From NCBI GenBank assembly GCA_945901835.1, contig CAMDMH010000054.1:1-10717 (forward strand): a stretch of 10,717 bases of DNA, read 5' to 3'. The stretch is from Devosia equisanguinis. GTDB taxonomy: Bacteria > Pseudomonadota > Alphaproteobacteria > Rhizobiales > Hyphomicrobiaceae. A program made the position numbers and the translations under genes. The notes beneath the pieces are model-generated. The model saw only the letters and a program-made list of their open reading frames with translations, had not been told where the DNA came from and did not search any database. Numbering within the stretch: the first letter of the stretch is position 1; each line of letters begins with the position of its first letter. Shown one piece after another: positions 1-7,490 of the stretch.

Positions 1-65
1 ACTACGATTCATACGCCTCAAGTTCGCGTCTCGCACTGCACCGTGGCATAGGGTGAGAAACGCGG

Positions 66-143
66 GCTAGTGTTCCTTTTGGTTCCGACATTTGCTCCGA
101 CGGTGCCGCAAGGGGAAGCAAATGTCGGAACCGGAACACTAGC
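66..143. repeat. Long imperfect palindrome (hairpin element)
   Basis: The left arm (66-96) and right arm (117-143) are reverse complements over 27 bases. The only difference is a 4-base TTTT bulge in the left arm at 77-80. The 20-base loop (97-116) contains a small CGG-TG-CCG mini-hairpin. Both outer ends carry CTAG inside the arms. There is no T-tract on either side, so it is not a classical intrinsic terminator, although such a strong hairpin could still slow transcription arriving from the esterase gene, whose stop is at 266. It resembles dispersed palindromic repeats of proteobacterial genomes or a very short MITE. I do not recognise the family, and only one copy is present in this window. 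Confidence 0.8.
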
Positions 144-265
144 CGCATGTCTGCCCCCGGCATCTCGCAATGAACGCGAATCGATGGCCGATGGTAGGTG
201 GTGGGCCGGAGCGGAGGCCATGCCCCCCGCCGCCCTTTCCCGTCATTTCTGCGCTGCCGCGCGGT

Positions 266-1273
266 TCATCGGCCGAGCGCGATGAACTCCAGGATCTCGC
301 GCCCTATCGCTTCGTCGCGCGTGTTGAACTGATACGTCATCGACAGGTGGTTGTGGTGCGCCATGCGCGTGAACCGGGGGCATGCCCGATCGCGCTGGCA
401 CAGGGCTGAGAGCAGCATCGCGCCTTGCGTGTCGAGATCGGGATTGTCGTATTCGGCAACGATGACGAACGTCGGCAGGCCCTTGGCCGTCTTCAGGTGA
501 TTGATCGGCGACATGCCGGCATAGCGCGCGCGGTCCGTGCCGAAGTACGCCTCGAAATTCCTGAGATTGGGATCATCGGGGCTCGGATCGAACAGATAGC
601 GCCCGCTCATCAGGATGATGCCGGCGAGCCCATGTCCTGACTGAGGTTGAGCCTCGCGATGGAACGCATACGTAGCGACGTGCGTCGCACCCGCCGAGTG
701 TCCCATCAGATAGATGCGCGCGGGATCACCGCCCCGACGGCTCGCGTTCTCACGCGCCCACGCCACCGCGCGGCCTAAATCCTGCGCGGCGGCCGGCCAT
801 TGCGCATCGGGTGCGAGCCGGTCGGTGCCGTTGATGCCGATCAGCCCCTGGCGCGCGAAATAGGTGGCGATGTTGCCGTAGACTTCTGCGGTCGCGTTGC
901 GCTCGCCGCGCACGTAGGCGCCGCCGTGGAAGTAGAGCAGCATTGGTGCGCCCTTGCTGTCATCCGCCTTTCGCGCCGCGGGCTCGTGCACGTCGAGGCG
1001 ATGGCGTGGATCGGGGCCATACGCGACATCGCGCGTGATCCTCACGCCGTCTTTCGGAGCGGCCGCGAGTAGCGGCGCATAGACCTCCAAGGTCCTAGCG
1101 ATGTTGCCGCCGATATCCTTGCCCCAACCGGGCCCGACCTGGCGGAGGCGCTCCTGCACCGCCGCCGGCATATTGGCGACTTGCGCCTGCGCGAGGTGAG
1201 ACAGCGCGAGATGAGCCACCGCGATCGAGGCGCACGAGAGGCCCGCCATCAGCTTCCGAAATGCAGTGCCCAT
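266..1273 (-). CDS. Secreted alpha/beta-hydrolase (esterase, BD-FAE/HSL-like)
   Basis: This is a 335-residue alpha/beta-hydrolase, probably a carboxylesterase exported to the periplasm; the substrate is unknown. The N-terminus (residues 1-30) is a signal peptide with a basic start, a hydrophobic core and a likely cut at AQA-Q (30/31). The oxyanion-hole motif HGG is at 116-118 and the nucleophile elbow GHSAG at 191-195 (Ser193). The likely acid is Asp276 or Asp279, and the catalytic His lies in the HHNH segment at 306-309. The arrangement matches the acetyl-esterase, formamidase and BD-FAE-like families. The start at 1273 was chosen because the signal peptide begins there and GGGGCGGGGAA precedes it; an upstream in-frame ATG at 1303 lacks a ribosome site. 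The gene is divergent from comF, with 100 bases between the two starts. The fold is confident, the specificity is not. Confidence 0.85.
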   Translation of the reverse strand: MGTAFRKLMAGLSCASIAVAHLALSHLAQAQVANMPAAVQERLRQVGPGWGKDIGGNIARTLEVYAPLLAAAPKDGVRITRDVAYGPDPRHRLDVHEPAARKADDSKGAPMLLYFHGGAYVRGERNATAEVYGNIATYFARQGLIGINGTDRLAPDAQWPAAAQDLGRAVAWARENASRRGGDPARIYLMGHSAGATHVATYAFHREAQPQSGHGLAGIILMSGRYLFDPSPDDPNLRNFEAYFGTDRARYAGMSPINHLKTAKGLPTFVIVAEYDNPDLDTQGAMLLSALCQRDRACPRFTRMAHHNHLSMTYQFNTRDEAIGREILEFIALGR

Positions 1274-1373
1274 TTCCCCGCCCCCGTGGCATCCTCGAGT
1301 CATCGACGGCAGGATAGCTCGAACGCCGGGCGCAAGGCGAGCGGCACAGCACGGAATGCAATGGGATCGTGCC

Positions 1374-2180
1374 ATGAACGGCGACGAGGACACACGGCCC
1401 GCCGGCAGCGCGTTACAGAGCCGACTGTCGCGCGGCCTCGTAGGTGCCGCGCGCGCCATTGCCGATACGATCGTGCCGCTGCTGTGCCTCAACTGCCGAT
1501 TGCCGCTGGGCACGCACGACGCGCTGTGTGCGGCGTGCTGGCGGCAGGTTCGTTTCATTCGCGCGCCGCTGTGCGATCGCCTCGGCACGCCGTTGCCGTT
1601 CGATGGTGGTGCGAGCGGGCCGGTCGTATCAGCGGCAGCCCTCGCCGATCCGCCGCAGTGGGATCGCGCCCGTGCGGTGGCGCAGTTCGGACCGGTCGTG
1701 CGGGAGTTGATCCACGGCTTCAAGTACGGCGACCGGCATGACGCGCGCCGCCTGTTCGGACGCTGGCTCGCGGGCGCGGGAACGGAGTTGCTGGCGGACG
1801 CGGATTTCCTGGTGCCCGTGCCGTTGCATCGCTGGCGGTTGCTCGGCCGCAAGTTCAATCAGGCGCAATTGCTCGCCGGCGAGATCTCGCGCATCACGCA
1901 CATTCCCGTGGACCCGTTCGTCCTCGAGCGCGTGAAGTCTACGCCCTCGCAAGTGGGCCTGAGCGAGGCCGAACGCCGGCACAATCTGTCGGGCGCGATC
2001 CGCATCGCCGACAAGGCTCGCGCACGCATCGACGGCGCCAAGGTCGTGCTGATCGACGACGTCATCACGACCGGCTCCACGGCCGCCGCCTGCGCCCGCG
2101 TCCTCCGCCGCGCCGGCGCCGAACGCATCGACGTGTTGGCGCTGGCGATCGTGACAGACGAGAGCCGCATCGGGGTTTGA
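1374..2180 (+). CDS. comF: ComF family phosphoribosyltransferase-like protein
   Basis: This 268-residue protein has the ComF layout. An N-terminal four-cysteine zinc ribbon (Cys38, Cys41, Cys52, Cys55) is followed by a type I phosphoribosyltransferase-like domain. The ComF signature PVPLHRWRLLGRKFNQA is present, and the PRPP-binding loop VVLIDDVITTGST is at residues 224-236 near the C-terminus. In Gram-positive and some Gram-negative bacteria ComF supports uptake of single-stranded DNA during transformation; in alphaproteobacteria the role is mostly unproven. The ATG at 1374 gives the usual length and has GGGA about 9 bases upstream; an in-frame ATG at 1356 is the alternative. The gene is complete, is the only plus-strand gene here, and ends 35 bases before a strong hairpin shared with the convergent oxidoreductase remnant. 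Confidence 0.92.
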   Translation: MNGDEDTRPAGSALQSRLSRGLVGAARAIADTIVPLLCLNCRLPLGTHDALCAACWRQVRFIRAPLCDRLGTPLPFDGGASGPVVSAAALADPPQWDRARAVAQFGPVVRELIHGFKYGDRHDARRLFGRWLAGAGTELLADADFLVPVPLHRWRLLGRKFNQAQLLAGEISRITHIPVDPFVLERVKSTPSQVGLSEAERRHNLSGAIRIADKARARIDGAKVVLIDDVITTGSTAAACARVLRRAGAERIDVLALAIVTDESRIGV

Positions 2181-2215
2181 GGACCGCCGTGTATTGCTGC
2201 CGCCCCTCACCCTGA

Positions 2216-2246
2216 CCCTCTCCCCGCTGAAGGGGCGGGGAGAGGG
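2216..2246. terminator. Hairpin between convergent genes, repeat-family type
   Basis: CCCTCTCCCCGC (2216-2227) pairs perfectly with GCGGGGAGAGGG (2235-2246) around a 7-base loop. It lies between the stop of comF (2180) and the stop of the convergent oxidoreductase remnant (2254), so it is placed to end transcription from both sides. There is no clear T-tract. The flanking bases CCCCTCACCCTGA (2203-2215) together with the stem match a repeat I know to be scattered in many proteobacterial genomes, typically between convergent genes. The hairpin is seen directly; the terminator role is inferred from position. Confidence 0.7.
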
Positions 2247-2253
2247 AATGTGC

Positions 2254-3146
2254 TCACTCCAGCCGTTCGACGTTGTCGTGCACCCGCCGCTTCAACTCGC
2301 CCATGTCGATCTGATGCACGCTGCCTTCGCTCGCGATGTCTAGCGCGTGAGCGGCGGCGGCTCCCATCGCGATGCACGGACCCATCACGCGCACGCTCGA
2401 TAGGGCGGCGGTGTCGCCGTCGATGCAGCGCCCGGCCGCGACGTAGTTGTCCGTTTCCGGCGACACCAGCGCGCCGAACGGAACGTAGTGCATGTGGTCG
2501 TCGCCGAACTGCTCCCAGACGTAGCCTTGCGGCGTGTCGTGCAACTCGATCGGCCACGACGTGCGCGCGATCGCGTCCGGATACTTCAGGCCGGCGCGCA
2601 CTTCGTCCACTTTGATCTGTTGCCGAGCCGCGATCCACCGCGTCTGGCGGATGCCAGGAAAGCCGTAGCCGCGCACGTTCGCCTTTGCGAACGCGGCCGG
2701 GTACTCGCGCTTATGACCGCGCCGAGCACGACGGTGATACCGGCCTTGCGCACCTCTTCCTCGATCCACCGCGACAGCGCGATCTCATCGTACATCACGA
2801 CGGTGGTGTGCGGCGTCCGGCGGAAGTGCAGCGCGCCCTTAGCGTCGAGATCGCGCAGGATGCCGTCGGCGATGCCGTGCACGGTCTGGAAGCATGAAAG
2901 CCCGTTGGAGAAGAAGCCGCAGAACGTGCCGATGATCGAGTTGACGGCCTGTCCGCCGAGCGCGGGCAAGCTGTCGATCAGGGCGACCTTGCGCCCGAGC
3001 TTCGCCGCCTCCAGCGCCGCCGAGATGCCCGCGGCCCCCGACCCGATCACGCAGATATCGACATCGACGCGGCTAGGCTCAGCGCCACTCGCGCGACGAA
3101 CGAGGCGCGTGGCGGTCATCGGTGTGCGGTTGGCGTCGGCTGGCAC
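2254..3146 (-). pseudogene. FAD-dependent oxidoreductase, internal deletion plus frame change
   Basis: The two halves of one FAD-dependent oxidoreductase are in different frames. The N-terminal part (3146 to about 2712) has the dinucleotide-binding GSGAAG in VDICVIGSGAAGISAAL and a GGQAVNS segment typical of FAD_oxidored proteins. The C-terminal part (about 2715 to 2254) has GYGFPGIRQTRW, HYVPFGALV, AAGRCIDGD and SSVRVMGPCIAMG, which form the second FAD-contacting region. The frames meet near 2708-2716. The pieces total about 300 residues, whereas I recall relatives of roughly 430-460, and the middle segment with the usual ASGD-type motif is found in no frame. This points to an internal loss of some 120-150 codons rather than one lost base. 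The GTG start at 3146 has a good ribosome site. It is probably non-functional; an assembly error is the alternative. Confidence 0.82.
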
Positions 3147-3154
3147 GTGGTTGT

Positions 3155-3160
3155 TCCCTC
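3155..3160 (-). promoter_or_regulatory. Ribosome binding site for the GTG start at 3146
   Basis: On the minus strand GAGGGA lies 8 bases before the GTG at 3146, which favours this start over an ATG at 3119 that has no such site. The site directly abuts the repeat doublet beginning at 3161, so everything further upstream of the start is repeat sequence. Confidence 0.55.
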
Positions 3161-3249
3161 GTAGGGCGGATTAGCGCAGCGTAATACGCCGCCGCGTTGC
3201 ATTCCCGGTGGGTTACGCGATGCGAAGTCGCATCGCTAACCCACCCTAC
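3161..3249. repeat. GTAGGG-type palindromic repeat doublet (REP-like)
   Basis: Two adjacent palindromes lie between an outer inverted pair, GTAGGG (3161-3166) and CCCTAC (3244-3249). The left unit (3161-3190) is an imperfect palindrome of the GTAGGGCGGATTAGCG type. The right unit (3207-3245) is an almost perfect hairpin: GGTGGGTTA then GCGATGCGA pairs with TCGCATCGC then TAACCCACC, with one bulged C and a 2-base loop. Sequences of this kind are scattered in many proteobacterial genomes. The element occupies nearly the full gap between the binding-protein gene and the ribosome site of the oxidoreductase remnant. Confidence 0.82.
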
Positions 3250-4265
3250 TTTATGAGCTGCGTCACCCGGTCGATCACCTCTTTCGGCGTCGCGTAGATC
3301 CTGTCGACGAGTGCGGCGAGTGTCTCACCGGTCTCCGGCTTCAACTGCAGCTTCGCCTTGGTCACGTCGGCGATGAACTCGGCGTCCTTCATCGTCGCGT
3401 TGAACGCATCCCGCAGCATCTTCACGCGCTCGGGCGCCATGCCGGGCGGTGCGATGAAGGGCCGGCCGAGACCTTGCCCGGCATAGAGGAAAGTCAGCGC
3501 CTGTCGCTGCTCGTCCGTCTTCGCGAGATCGAGGATGAACGGCACGTTCGGGATTTCCATGTTCTTCGACGCGCCACCCTGGAACAGGTAGCGCAGACGG
3601 CCGTCCTTCAGCCATTCGGGCCGCCGCGCCTGCGCGCTGTCGAGGCTTTCGCAGATGCCCTCGACCTCGTTGCGTTCGATCGCGAGGAACACGTCGGACG
3701 ACGCGTGGAAACCGGTAATGGTGCGGAATCTTGTGCCGAATAGCCCGTTGATCGCCTTCGGATACGTGTAGGTGCCCGTGCCGACGCCGGTGTCGCCGAG
3801 GATCACCTCGTGCTTCATCGCATCCTCGAACGAATGCGCCTTGGAGGTCTGGTACACGATGCAGACGTTCGTCTCTGTCGTGGGCGTGCCGATCCAGGTG
3901 AGCTTCGTGGAATCGAACCGTGCGCCGGGCGCGCCCGAGAGGGGACCCAACGCTGCGTCCCGCGCCACGATGCCGAACACCGAGCCGTCCTTCGGCGCGA
4001 CGGAATAGATGTTGTTGATCGCGACGAAGCTGCCCGCGCCCGGCATATTCTGGGCGATGACGTTGGGCTTGCCGGGCAGGTGTTTGCCGATCGAGCGGGC
4101 GACGAGGCGGCCCCAGGTGTCGTAGCCGCTGCCGGTGCCGAAGCCGATGACCACGCTGACCTGTTTGCCTGCGAGATCGGGAGCTGGCTGCGCGACCGCT
4201 GCCGTGAGATGGCACATCATGCCGGCTGCCCAAACGACGAGGAGTGAGCGGGATAGTGCAGCCAT
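3246..4265 (-). CDS. Bug/TctC-family solute-binding protein
   Basis: This 339-residue protein is predicted to be periplasmic, binding small carboxylates or related solutes for a tripartite tricarboxylate transporter. A signal peptide covers residues 1-25 with a likely cut at AVA-Q (25/26). The mature start VSVVIGFGTGSGYDTWGRLVA and the segment NVIAQNMPGAGSFVAINNIY are typical of the Bug fold (PF03401-like), as is the stretch APPGMAPERVKMLRDAF near the C-terminus. The ATG at 4265 is supported by AGGGAGA 5 bases upstream. No TctA or TctB membrane partner is in the window, which is common because this family is often expanded as orphan receptors. The TAG stop lies inside the CCCTAC end of the repeat doublet. 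The ligand cannot be told from sequence; the broken oxidoreductase downstream may once have been co-transcribed. Confidence 0.9.
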   Translation of the reverse strand: MAALSRSLLVVWAAGMMCHLTAAVAQPAPDLAGKQVSVVIGFGTGSGYDTWGRLVARSIGKHLPGKPNVIAQNMPGAGSFVAINNIYSVAPKDGSVFGIVARDAALGPLSGAPGARFDSTKLTWIGTPTTETNVCIVYQTSKAHSFEDAMKHEVILGDTGVGTGTYTYPKAINGLFGTRFRTITGFHASSDVFLAIERNEVEGICESLDSAQARRPEWLKDGRLRYLFQGGASKNMEIPNVPFILDLAKTDEQRQALTFLYAGQGLGRPFIAPPGMAPERVKMLRDAFNATMKDAEFIADVTKAKLQLKPETGETLAALVDRIYATPKEVIDRVTQLIK

Positions 4266-4270
4266 GACGT

Positions 4271-4277
4271 TCTCCCT
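4271..4277 (-). promoter_or_regulatory. Ribosome binding site of the binding-protein gene
   Basis: AGGGAGA on the minus strand stands 5 bases before the ATG at 4265. It fixes the start in a reading frame that stays open for another 154 codons upstream. Confidence 0.7.
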
Positions 4278-4317
4278 GGAGTTTCGGTTCGCTTTTGGTG
4301 GCCGGATCCAGGTCCGC

Positions 4318-4346
4318 ATTCGCCGTGTCGGGCCCCCTGCTGTCAA
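4318..4346 (-). promoter_or_regulatory. Candidate sigma70 promoter of the binding-protein gene
   Basis: On the minus strand a perfect -35 box TTGACA (4341-4346) is followed after 17 bases by GCGAAT (4318-4323), a weak -10 matching the consensus only in its last three bases. It lies in the 91-base gap after the ispE stop and would give a leader of roughly 45 bases. This suggests that the binding-protein gene can be transcribed separately from ispE. It was recognised by eye only. Confidence 0.4.
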
Positions 4347-4356
4347 GCCGGCGCGA

Positions 4357-5250
4357 TCAAGCAACGAGCGTCTTGCCGGCCGCGATCCACCAACCCGGAT
4401 GGACGTCCGCGAGTGATCTTGCAGCACGCGCTGCGGAGGCTGCCGTCGGGTAGACGCCGACGATCGTCGGCCCCGCGCCCGATAGCACGGCGATCTCGCA
4501 ATCGTCGGTGCCGGCGACCGCTTCCTTGACCACTGCGATGGATGGTAATACGCCCCGCGCCGGACTTTCGAGGTCATTGCCCTCCCGCCGCATCGCCGTG
4601 AGCAGGCGCGCCCGGTCGAGCCGCGTTTCCGCGTTCGATGGAGTATCGACATTCTTGCCCAAGGGGCGGGCGGCCAGCGCCTGGAAAACGCGCCGCGTCT
4701 TGTCGGCGGGGACGGGCTCGCGGGCATTGACGAGGAGGATGTCGAGGCACGGCAGGTCGAGCGGCCTGATATGCTCGCCGGTCCCGGTCATCAAAGCCGA
4801 ACGGCTGCCCATGCACACCGGCACATCGGCACCCAAACTGCGCGCGATCGCAGCCCAGTCGACATCGGTGAATGCCGCGTTGCCGGCGCTGCGCATCGCG
4901 CGAAGCATCGCCGCGGCATCGGCCGATCCGCCACCGATGCCCGACGCGACCGGCATCCGCTTGTCGAGAACCACGTCCGCATCGAACGGAACGCCCCCGG
5001 CTTGCTCTACCATGCGCAAAGCCCGCTCGACGAGGTTCTCGCCGACGATCTCGCGGGCGAAGGGACCTTCCACCGACATCGAAGCGGGACGCGAGGCGGA
5101 GCCGGCACCACGCGGCATCACCATGAGAGTGTCGCCGATATCCGCGAAAGCCACGATGCTGTGGAGTTCGTGCAGGCCGTCGGGCCGGCGCCCGAGCACG
5201 CGCAGCGTCAGGTTGATCTTGGCGTGCGCCGTCTCTGAGATTGGGTGCAT
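4357..5250 (-). CDS. ispE: 4-diphosphocytidyl-2-C-methyl-D-erythritol kinase
   Basis: This 297-residue GHMP kinase phosphorylates the 2-hydroxyl of CDP-methylerythritol with ATP, the fourth step of the MEP route to isoprenoid precursors, in the cytosol. Visible landmarks are AKINLTLRV with Lys11 near the N-terminus, GLHELHS at 25-31, the ATP loop PVASGIGGGSADAA at 100-113, LGADVP with the catalytic-type Asp142, and the third GHMP motif SGAGPT at 257-262. The length is normal for the family. The ATG at 5250 fits family N-termini, but no convincing ribosome site precedes it, and the reading frame stays open upstream, including a GTG about ten codons earlier. It follows the TPR gene by 83 bases on the same strand and is probably co-transcribed with it. 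Confidence 0.95.
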   Translation of the reverse strand: MHPISETAHAKINLTLRVLGRRPDGLHELHSIVAFADIGDTLMVMPRGAGSASRPASMSVEGPFAREIVGENLVERALRMVEQAGGVPFDADVVLDKRMPVASGIGGGSADAAAMLRAMRSAGNAAFTDVDWAAIARSLGADVPVCMGSRSALMTGTGEHIRPLDLPCLDILLVNAREPVPADKTRRVFQALAARPLGKNVDTPSNAETRLDRARLLTAMRREGNDLESPARGVLPSIAVVKEAVAGTDDCEIAVLSGAGPTIVGVYPTAASAARAARSLADVHPGWWIAAGKTLVA

Positions 5251-5333
5251 GGGGCGATAGGGAGCACGGGGGCACACCGAAGACGCGACGGACCAAATAC
5301 CGACGCTTGACGGATCAGCGATGTCACCGCTGC

Positions 5334-7145
5334 TTATTGAAAGGGCGACACCGTGTTGGTCTGGCGGTCGACCCGCTTGCGCGGCTGCTCGGGCTTCACC
5401 GCCTGCTTCGACTTCTTCGCCGGTGGCGCCGCCGCAGCGCGCGCCAGACCGTTCTGAAGTTTCTGCTTGATCTTGACCTCGTCCTCGGGCTCGGGCTTCA
5501 GCGAAAGCGCCTGATCCCACTGGAACCGTGCCTCGCGCTCCCGACCGACCCGCCAGAGCGCGTCACCCAGGTGGTCATTGAGAACGGGATCCTCGGGCCG
5601 CAGCTCGACGGCGCGCTCGAGATGGCGAACGGCCTTGCGGTAGTTGCCGAGGCGGTAGTGCGCCCAGCCCAGGCTGTCGACGATGTAGCCATCGTCCGGC
5701 TTCGCCGCGACTGCCTTCTCGATCATAGCCATGCCCTGCTTCAGGTTGCGGTTCTGATCGATCCAGGAATAGCCGAGATAGTTGAGCACCAACGGCTGAC
5801 CGGGCGCGAGCTGCAGCGCCCTGAGCAGGTCGGCCTCCGCTGCCGGCCAGTTCTTCAGCCGTTCGTAAGAGGTGCCGCGCGCATACCAGTAGGTCCAGTG
5901 TTTGTTCTCCGGCCGCGGCGTCAGCGCGATGACGCGGTTGTAGTAGTCGACCGCCTCCGTATAGCGCTTGTGCGAGCGCATGATGTCACCGAGCGTAACG
6001 AGCGGTCGCACGTCGTCGGGTGATTTCTGAGCCTGCTTTTCGAGCAGCACCTTCGCCTCGTCGACCTTTTCCTGAAGGTTCAGGTTGACGGCCTTGCGGA
6101 CCTCGATGGCGTCCTGCAGGGGGGTATTCGGCGGAATACGATTGTAGGTTTCGATCGCCGCATCGTAGCGCTTGGTCAGTTCGTGCACGTTGGCGAGCGC
6201 CGCCAGCGTGAACGCGGAGTCCGAACGAAGCATCAGCGAGATCTGCAGATAGATCGACGCGAGGCTGACGCCGCCTTCGCTCGCCAGGGCCTCGCCCAGA
6301 CCGTAGAACACTTCGGCATAGCCCTGCTCCGGGCTTTCGATCAGCAGCCGGACGACCTCGTTGCCCTGCAACTGGCCCTGCAGCGCGCGGATCATCGGCT
6401 GGGATCCACCGCCGACCTTGTCGAGATGATCCTTGATGATCGACCGGGCGAGTTTCACATCTCCGCCGCTCGCTGCATGCTGGGCATAGGCCAGCGCCAG
6501 CCGCGGGGTGCGCGGGTCCTGGCGGAACACCGCCTCGAATTCGCGTGCGGCATCGGCGCGTCGTCCAGCGAGGTCGCTGACCAGGGCCCGATGATAGCGA
6601 ACGTAGTTCTGGGCTGCTTCCGCAATCCGGAAGTTGCGCAGCACGTCGAGGGCGCCAGCCGAATTGCCTTCGGCGAGCCGCACCCAGGAGCGCGCGAGCG
6701 TCGCCGTGAGGTCGCCGATCGGGCCGCCACCGGCCGATTTGATCAAATGCTCGTTGGCCGCCCCGAACTGGCGCTCCTTCATCGCCGCGGTGGCGAGCCA
6801 CATATGGGCGAGCCGATGCGTGGGCTGGTTGGTCAGAACGCGCTTGGCCAGCGCCGTCGCGCGCACGAAGTTGCCTTCGCCGGCTTCGGCCATGAAGCTG
6901 TTCTCGGCCACCTGCGGATCGAACGGATCGCGTTCGAGCGCGCGCCGGTAGAACGTCACGGCCGAAGCCGTATCGTGATGCGAACGGGCGAGCCGCCCCG
7001 CCATATAGCTTCCCAGCAGCGAGTTCTTGTGGACCGCGTCGGTCGGCGATTGTTCTTGAGCGAAAGCCGAGCAGGCGAATAAACCGGTCGCAGCGATGGC
7101 CGGCATCAGGCGAAGGAGGTGCTTGGTAGGAAATGAGGGGCTCAT
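5334..7145 (-). CDS. Exported tetratricopeptide-repeat protein
   Basis: This 603-residue protein consists of an N-terminal signal peptide (about residues 1-30, likely cut at AFA-Q), a long series of helical TPR-type repeats, and a basic, Ala/Pro/Lys-rich tail from about 560. The clearest repeats are at about 419-549, including YLGYSWIDQNRNL, GYIVDSLGWAHYRLGNY and NDHLGDALWRVGR. That block is strongly conserved among alphaproteobacterial TPR proteins found beside ispE. It is probably a periplasmic or envelope-associated scaffold for protein interactions; no enzyme domain is seen. The ATG at 7145 is preferred because AGAGAGGA lies just before it and the signal peptide begins there; ATGs at 7175 and 7223 lack such a site. 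The Cys in LFAC is a poor lipobox, so lipoprotein status is unlikely. The exact role is unknown. Confidence 0.88.
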   Translation of the reverse strand: MSPSFPTKHLLRLMPAIAATGLFACSAFAQEQSPTDAVHKNSLLGSYMAGRLARSHHDTASAVTFYRRALERDPFDPQVAENSFMAEAGEGNFVRATALAKRVLTNQPTHRLAHMWLATAAMKERQFGAANEHLIKSAGGGPIGDLTATLARSWVRLAEGNSAGALDVLRNFRIAEAAQNYVRYHRALVSDLAGRRADAAREFEAVFRQDPRTPRLALAYAQHAASGGDVKLARSIIKDHLDKVGGGSQPMIRALQGQLQGNEVVRLLIESPEQGYAEVFYGLGEALASEGGVSLASIYLQISLMLRSDSAFTLAALANVHELTKRYDAAIETYNRIPPNTPLQDAIEVRKAVNLNLQEKVDEAKVLLEKQAQKSPDDVRPLVTLGDIMRSHKRYTEAVDYYNRVIALTPRPENKHWTYWYARGTSYERLKNWPAAEADLLRALQLAPGQPLVLNYLGYSWIDQNRNLKQGMAMIEKAVAAKPDDGYIVDSLGWAHYRLGNYRKAVRHLERAVELRPEDPVLNDHLGDALWRVGREREARFQWDQALSLKPEPEDEVKIKQKLQNGLARAAAAPPAKKSKQAVKPEQPRKRVDRQTNTVSPFQ

Positions 7146-7490
7146 TGGTCCTCTCTGGGCCTGTCTCCGCGTCATGAAGCTGTCGCGGTACGAGTCGGCA
7201 TTGCAACAACTTATCCCAAGCATGCGGCGTTGGCGACTCTTCTAGGCCGCCTAAGACATCCGTTTCACCGCTCTTTCGGTACGTCCTGAACGGGCAGGCT
7301 GGATCGATCGATTTGGCGTCTATTCTATTGTAAACGATCGAATATTCCTATCGCCTCGCGGGCCGCGGACGAACCGGCCTGCTGTCATGGGGCGGCGAAC
7401 GTTACGCACAGTCTCGGTCTTCATTTCGACCGTACTGCGGCATGGGCTTGAAAGTGTGCCAAAGAGTGCTGAAGTCGAGCCGATGCGCCC
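7146..7490. other. 345-base intergenic region, TPR leader and promoter area
   Basis: I see no convincing gene or RNA here. An AT-rich patch at 7318-7350 stands out against the GC-rich surroundings. It contains a minus-strand TAGAAT (7322-7327), a fair -10 box, with only a poor -35 (TAGGAA at 7345-7350), plus the palindrome GAATATTC (7340-7347) and a GATCGATCGAT run (7302-7312). This is the likely promoter zone of the TPR gene, with a leader of about 170 bases. A 5-base-pair hairpin at 7415-7432 (CGGTC/GACCG) is too weak to call a terminator for the upstream oxidoreductase. Confidence 0.4.

Noticed and set aside
2586..2712. The N-terminal oxidoreductase frame continuing to 2586 as a genuine short protein
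   Set aside because: After the GAVI segment the translation turns into Arg/Ser-rich sequence, while the real family sequence continues in the neighbouring frame.
3161..3249. Reading the palindrome doublet as a CRISPR fragment or riboswitch
   Set aside because: There are no spaced direct repeats, and the palindromes match scattered REP-like sequences rather than a conserved aptamer.
4508..5260. 250-codon plus-strand open frame opposite ispE
   Set aside because: ispE carries all GHMP kinase motifs; this frame is a composition shadow.
5316..5332. CAGCG/CGCTG inverted repeat after the TPR stop
   Set aside because: The five-base-pair stem is too weak for a terminator, and ispE is probably co-transcribed.
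6183..7082. 299-codon plus-strand open frame opposite the TPR gene
   Set aside because: It is fully antisense to the TPR protein, Arg/Ala-rich, with no ribosome site or domain signal.
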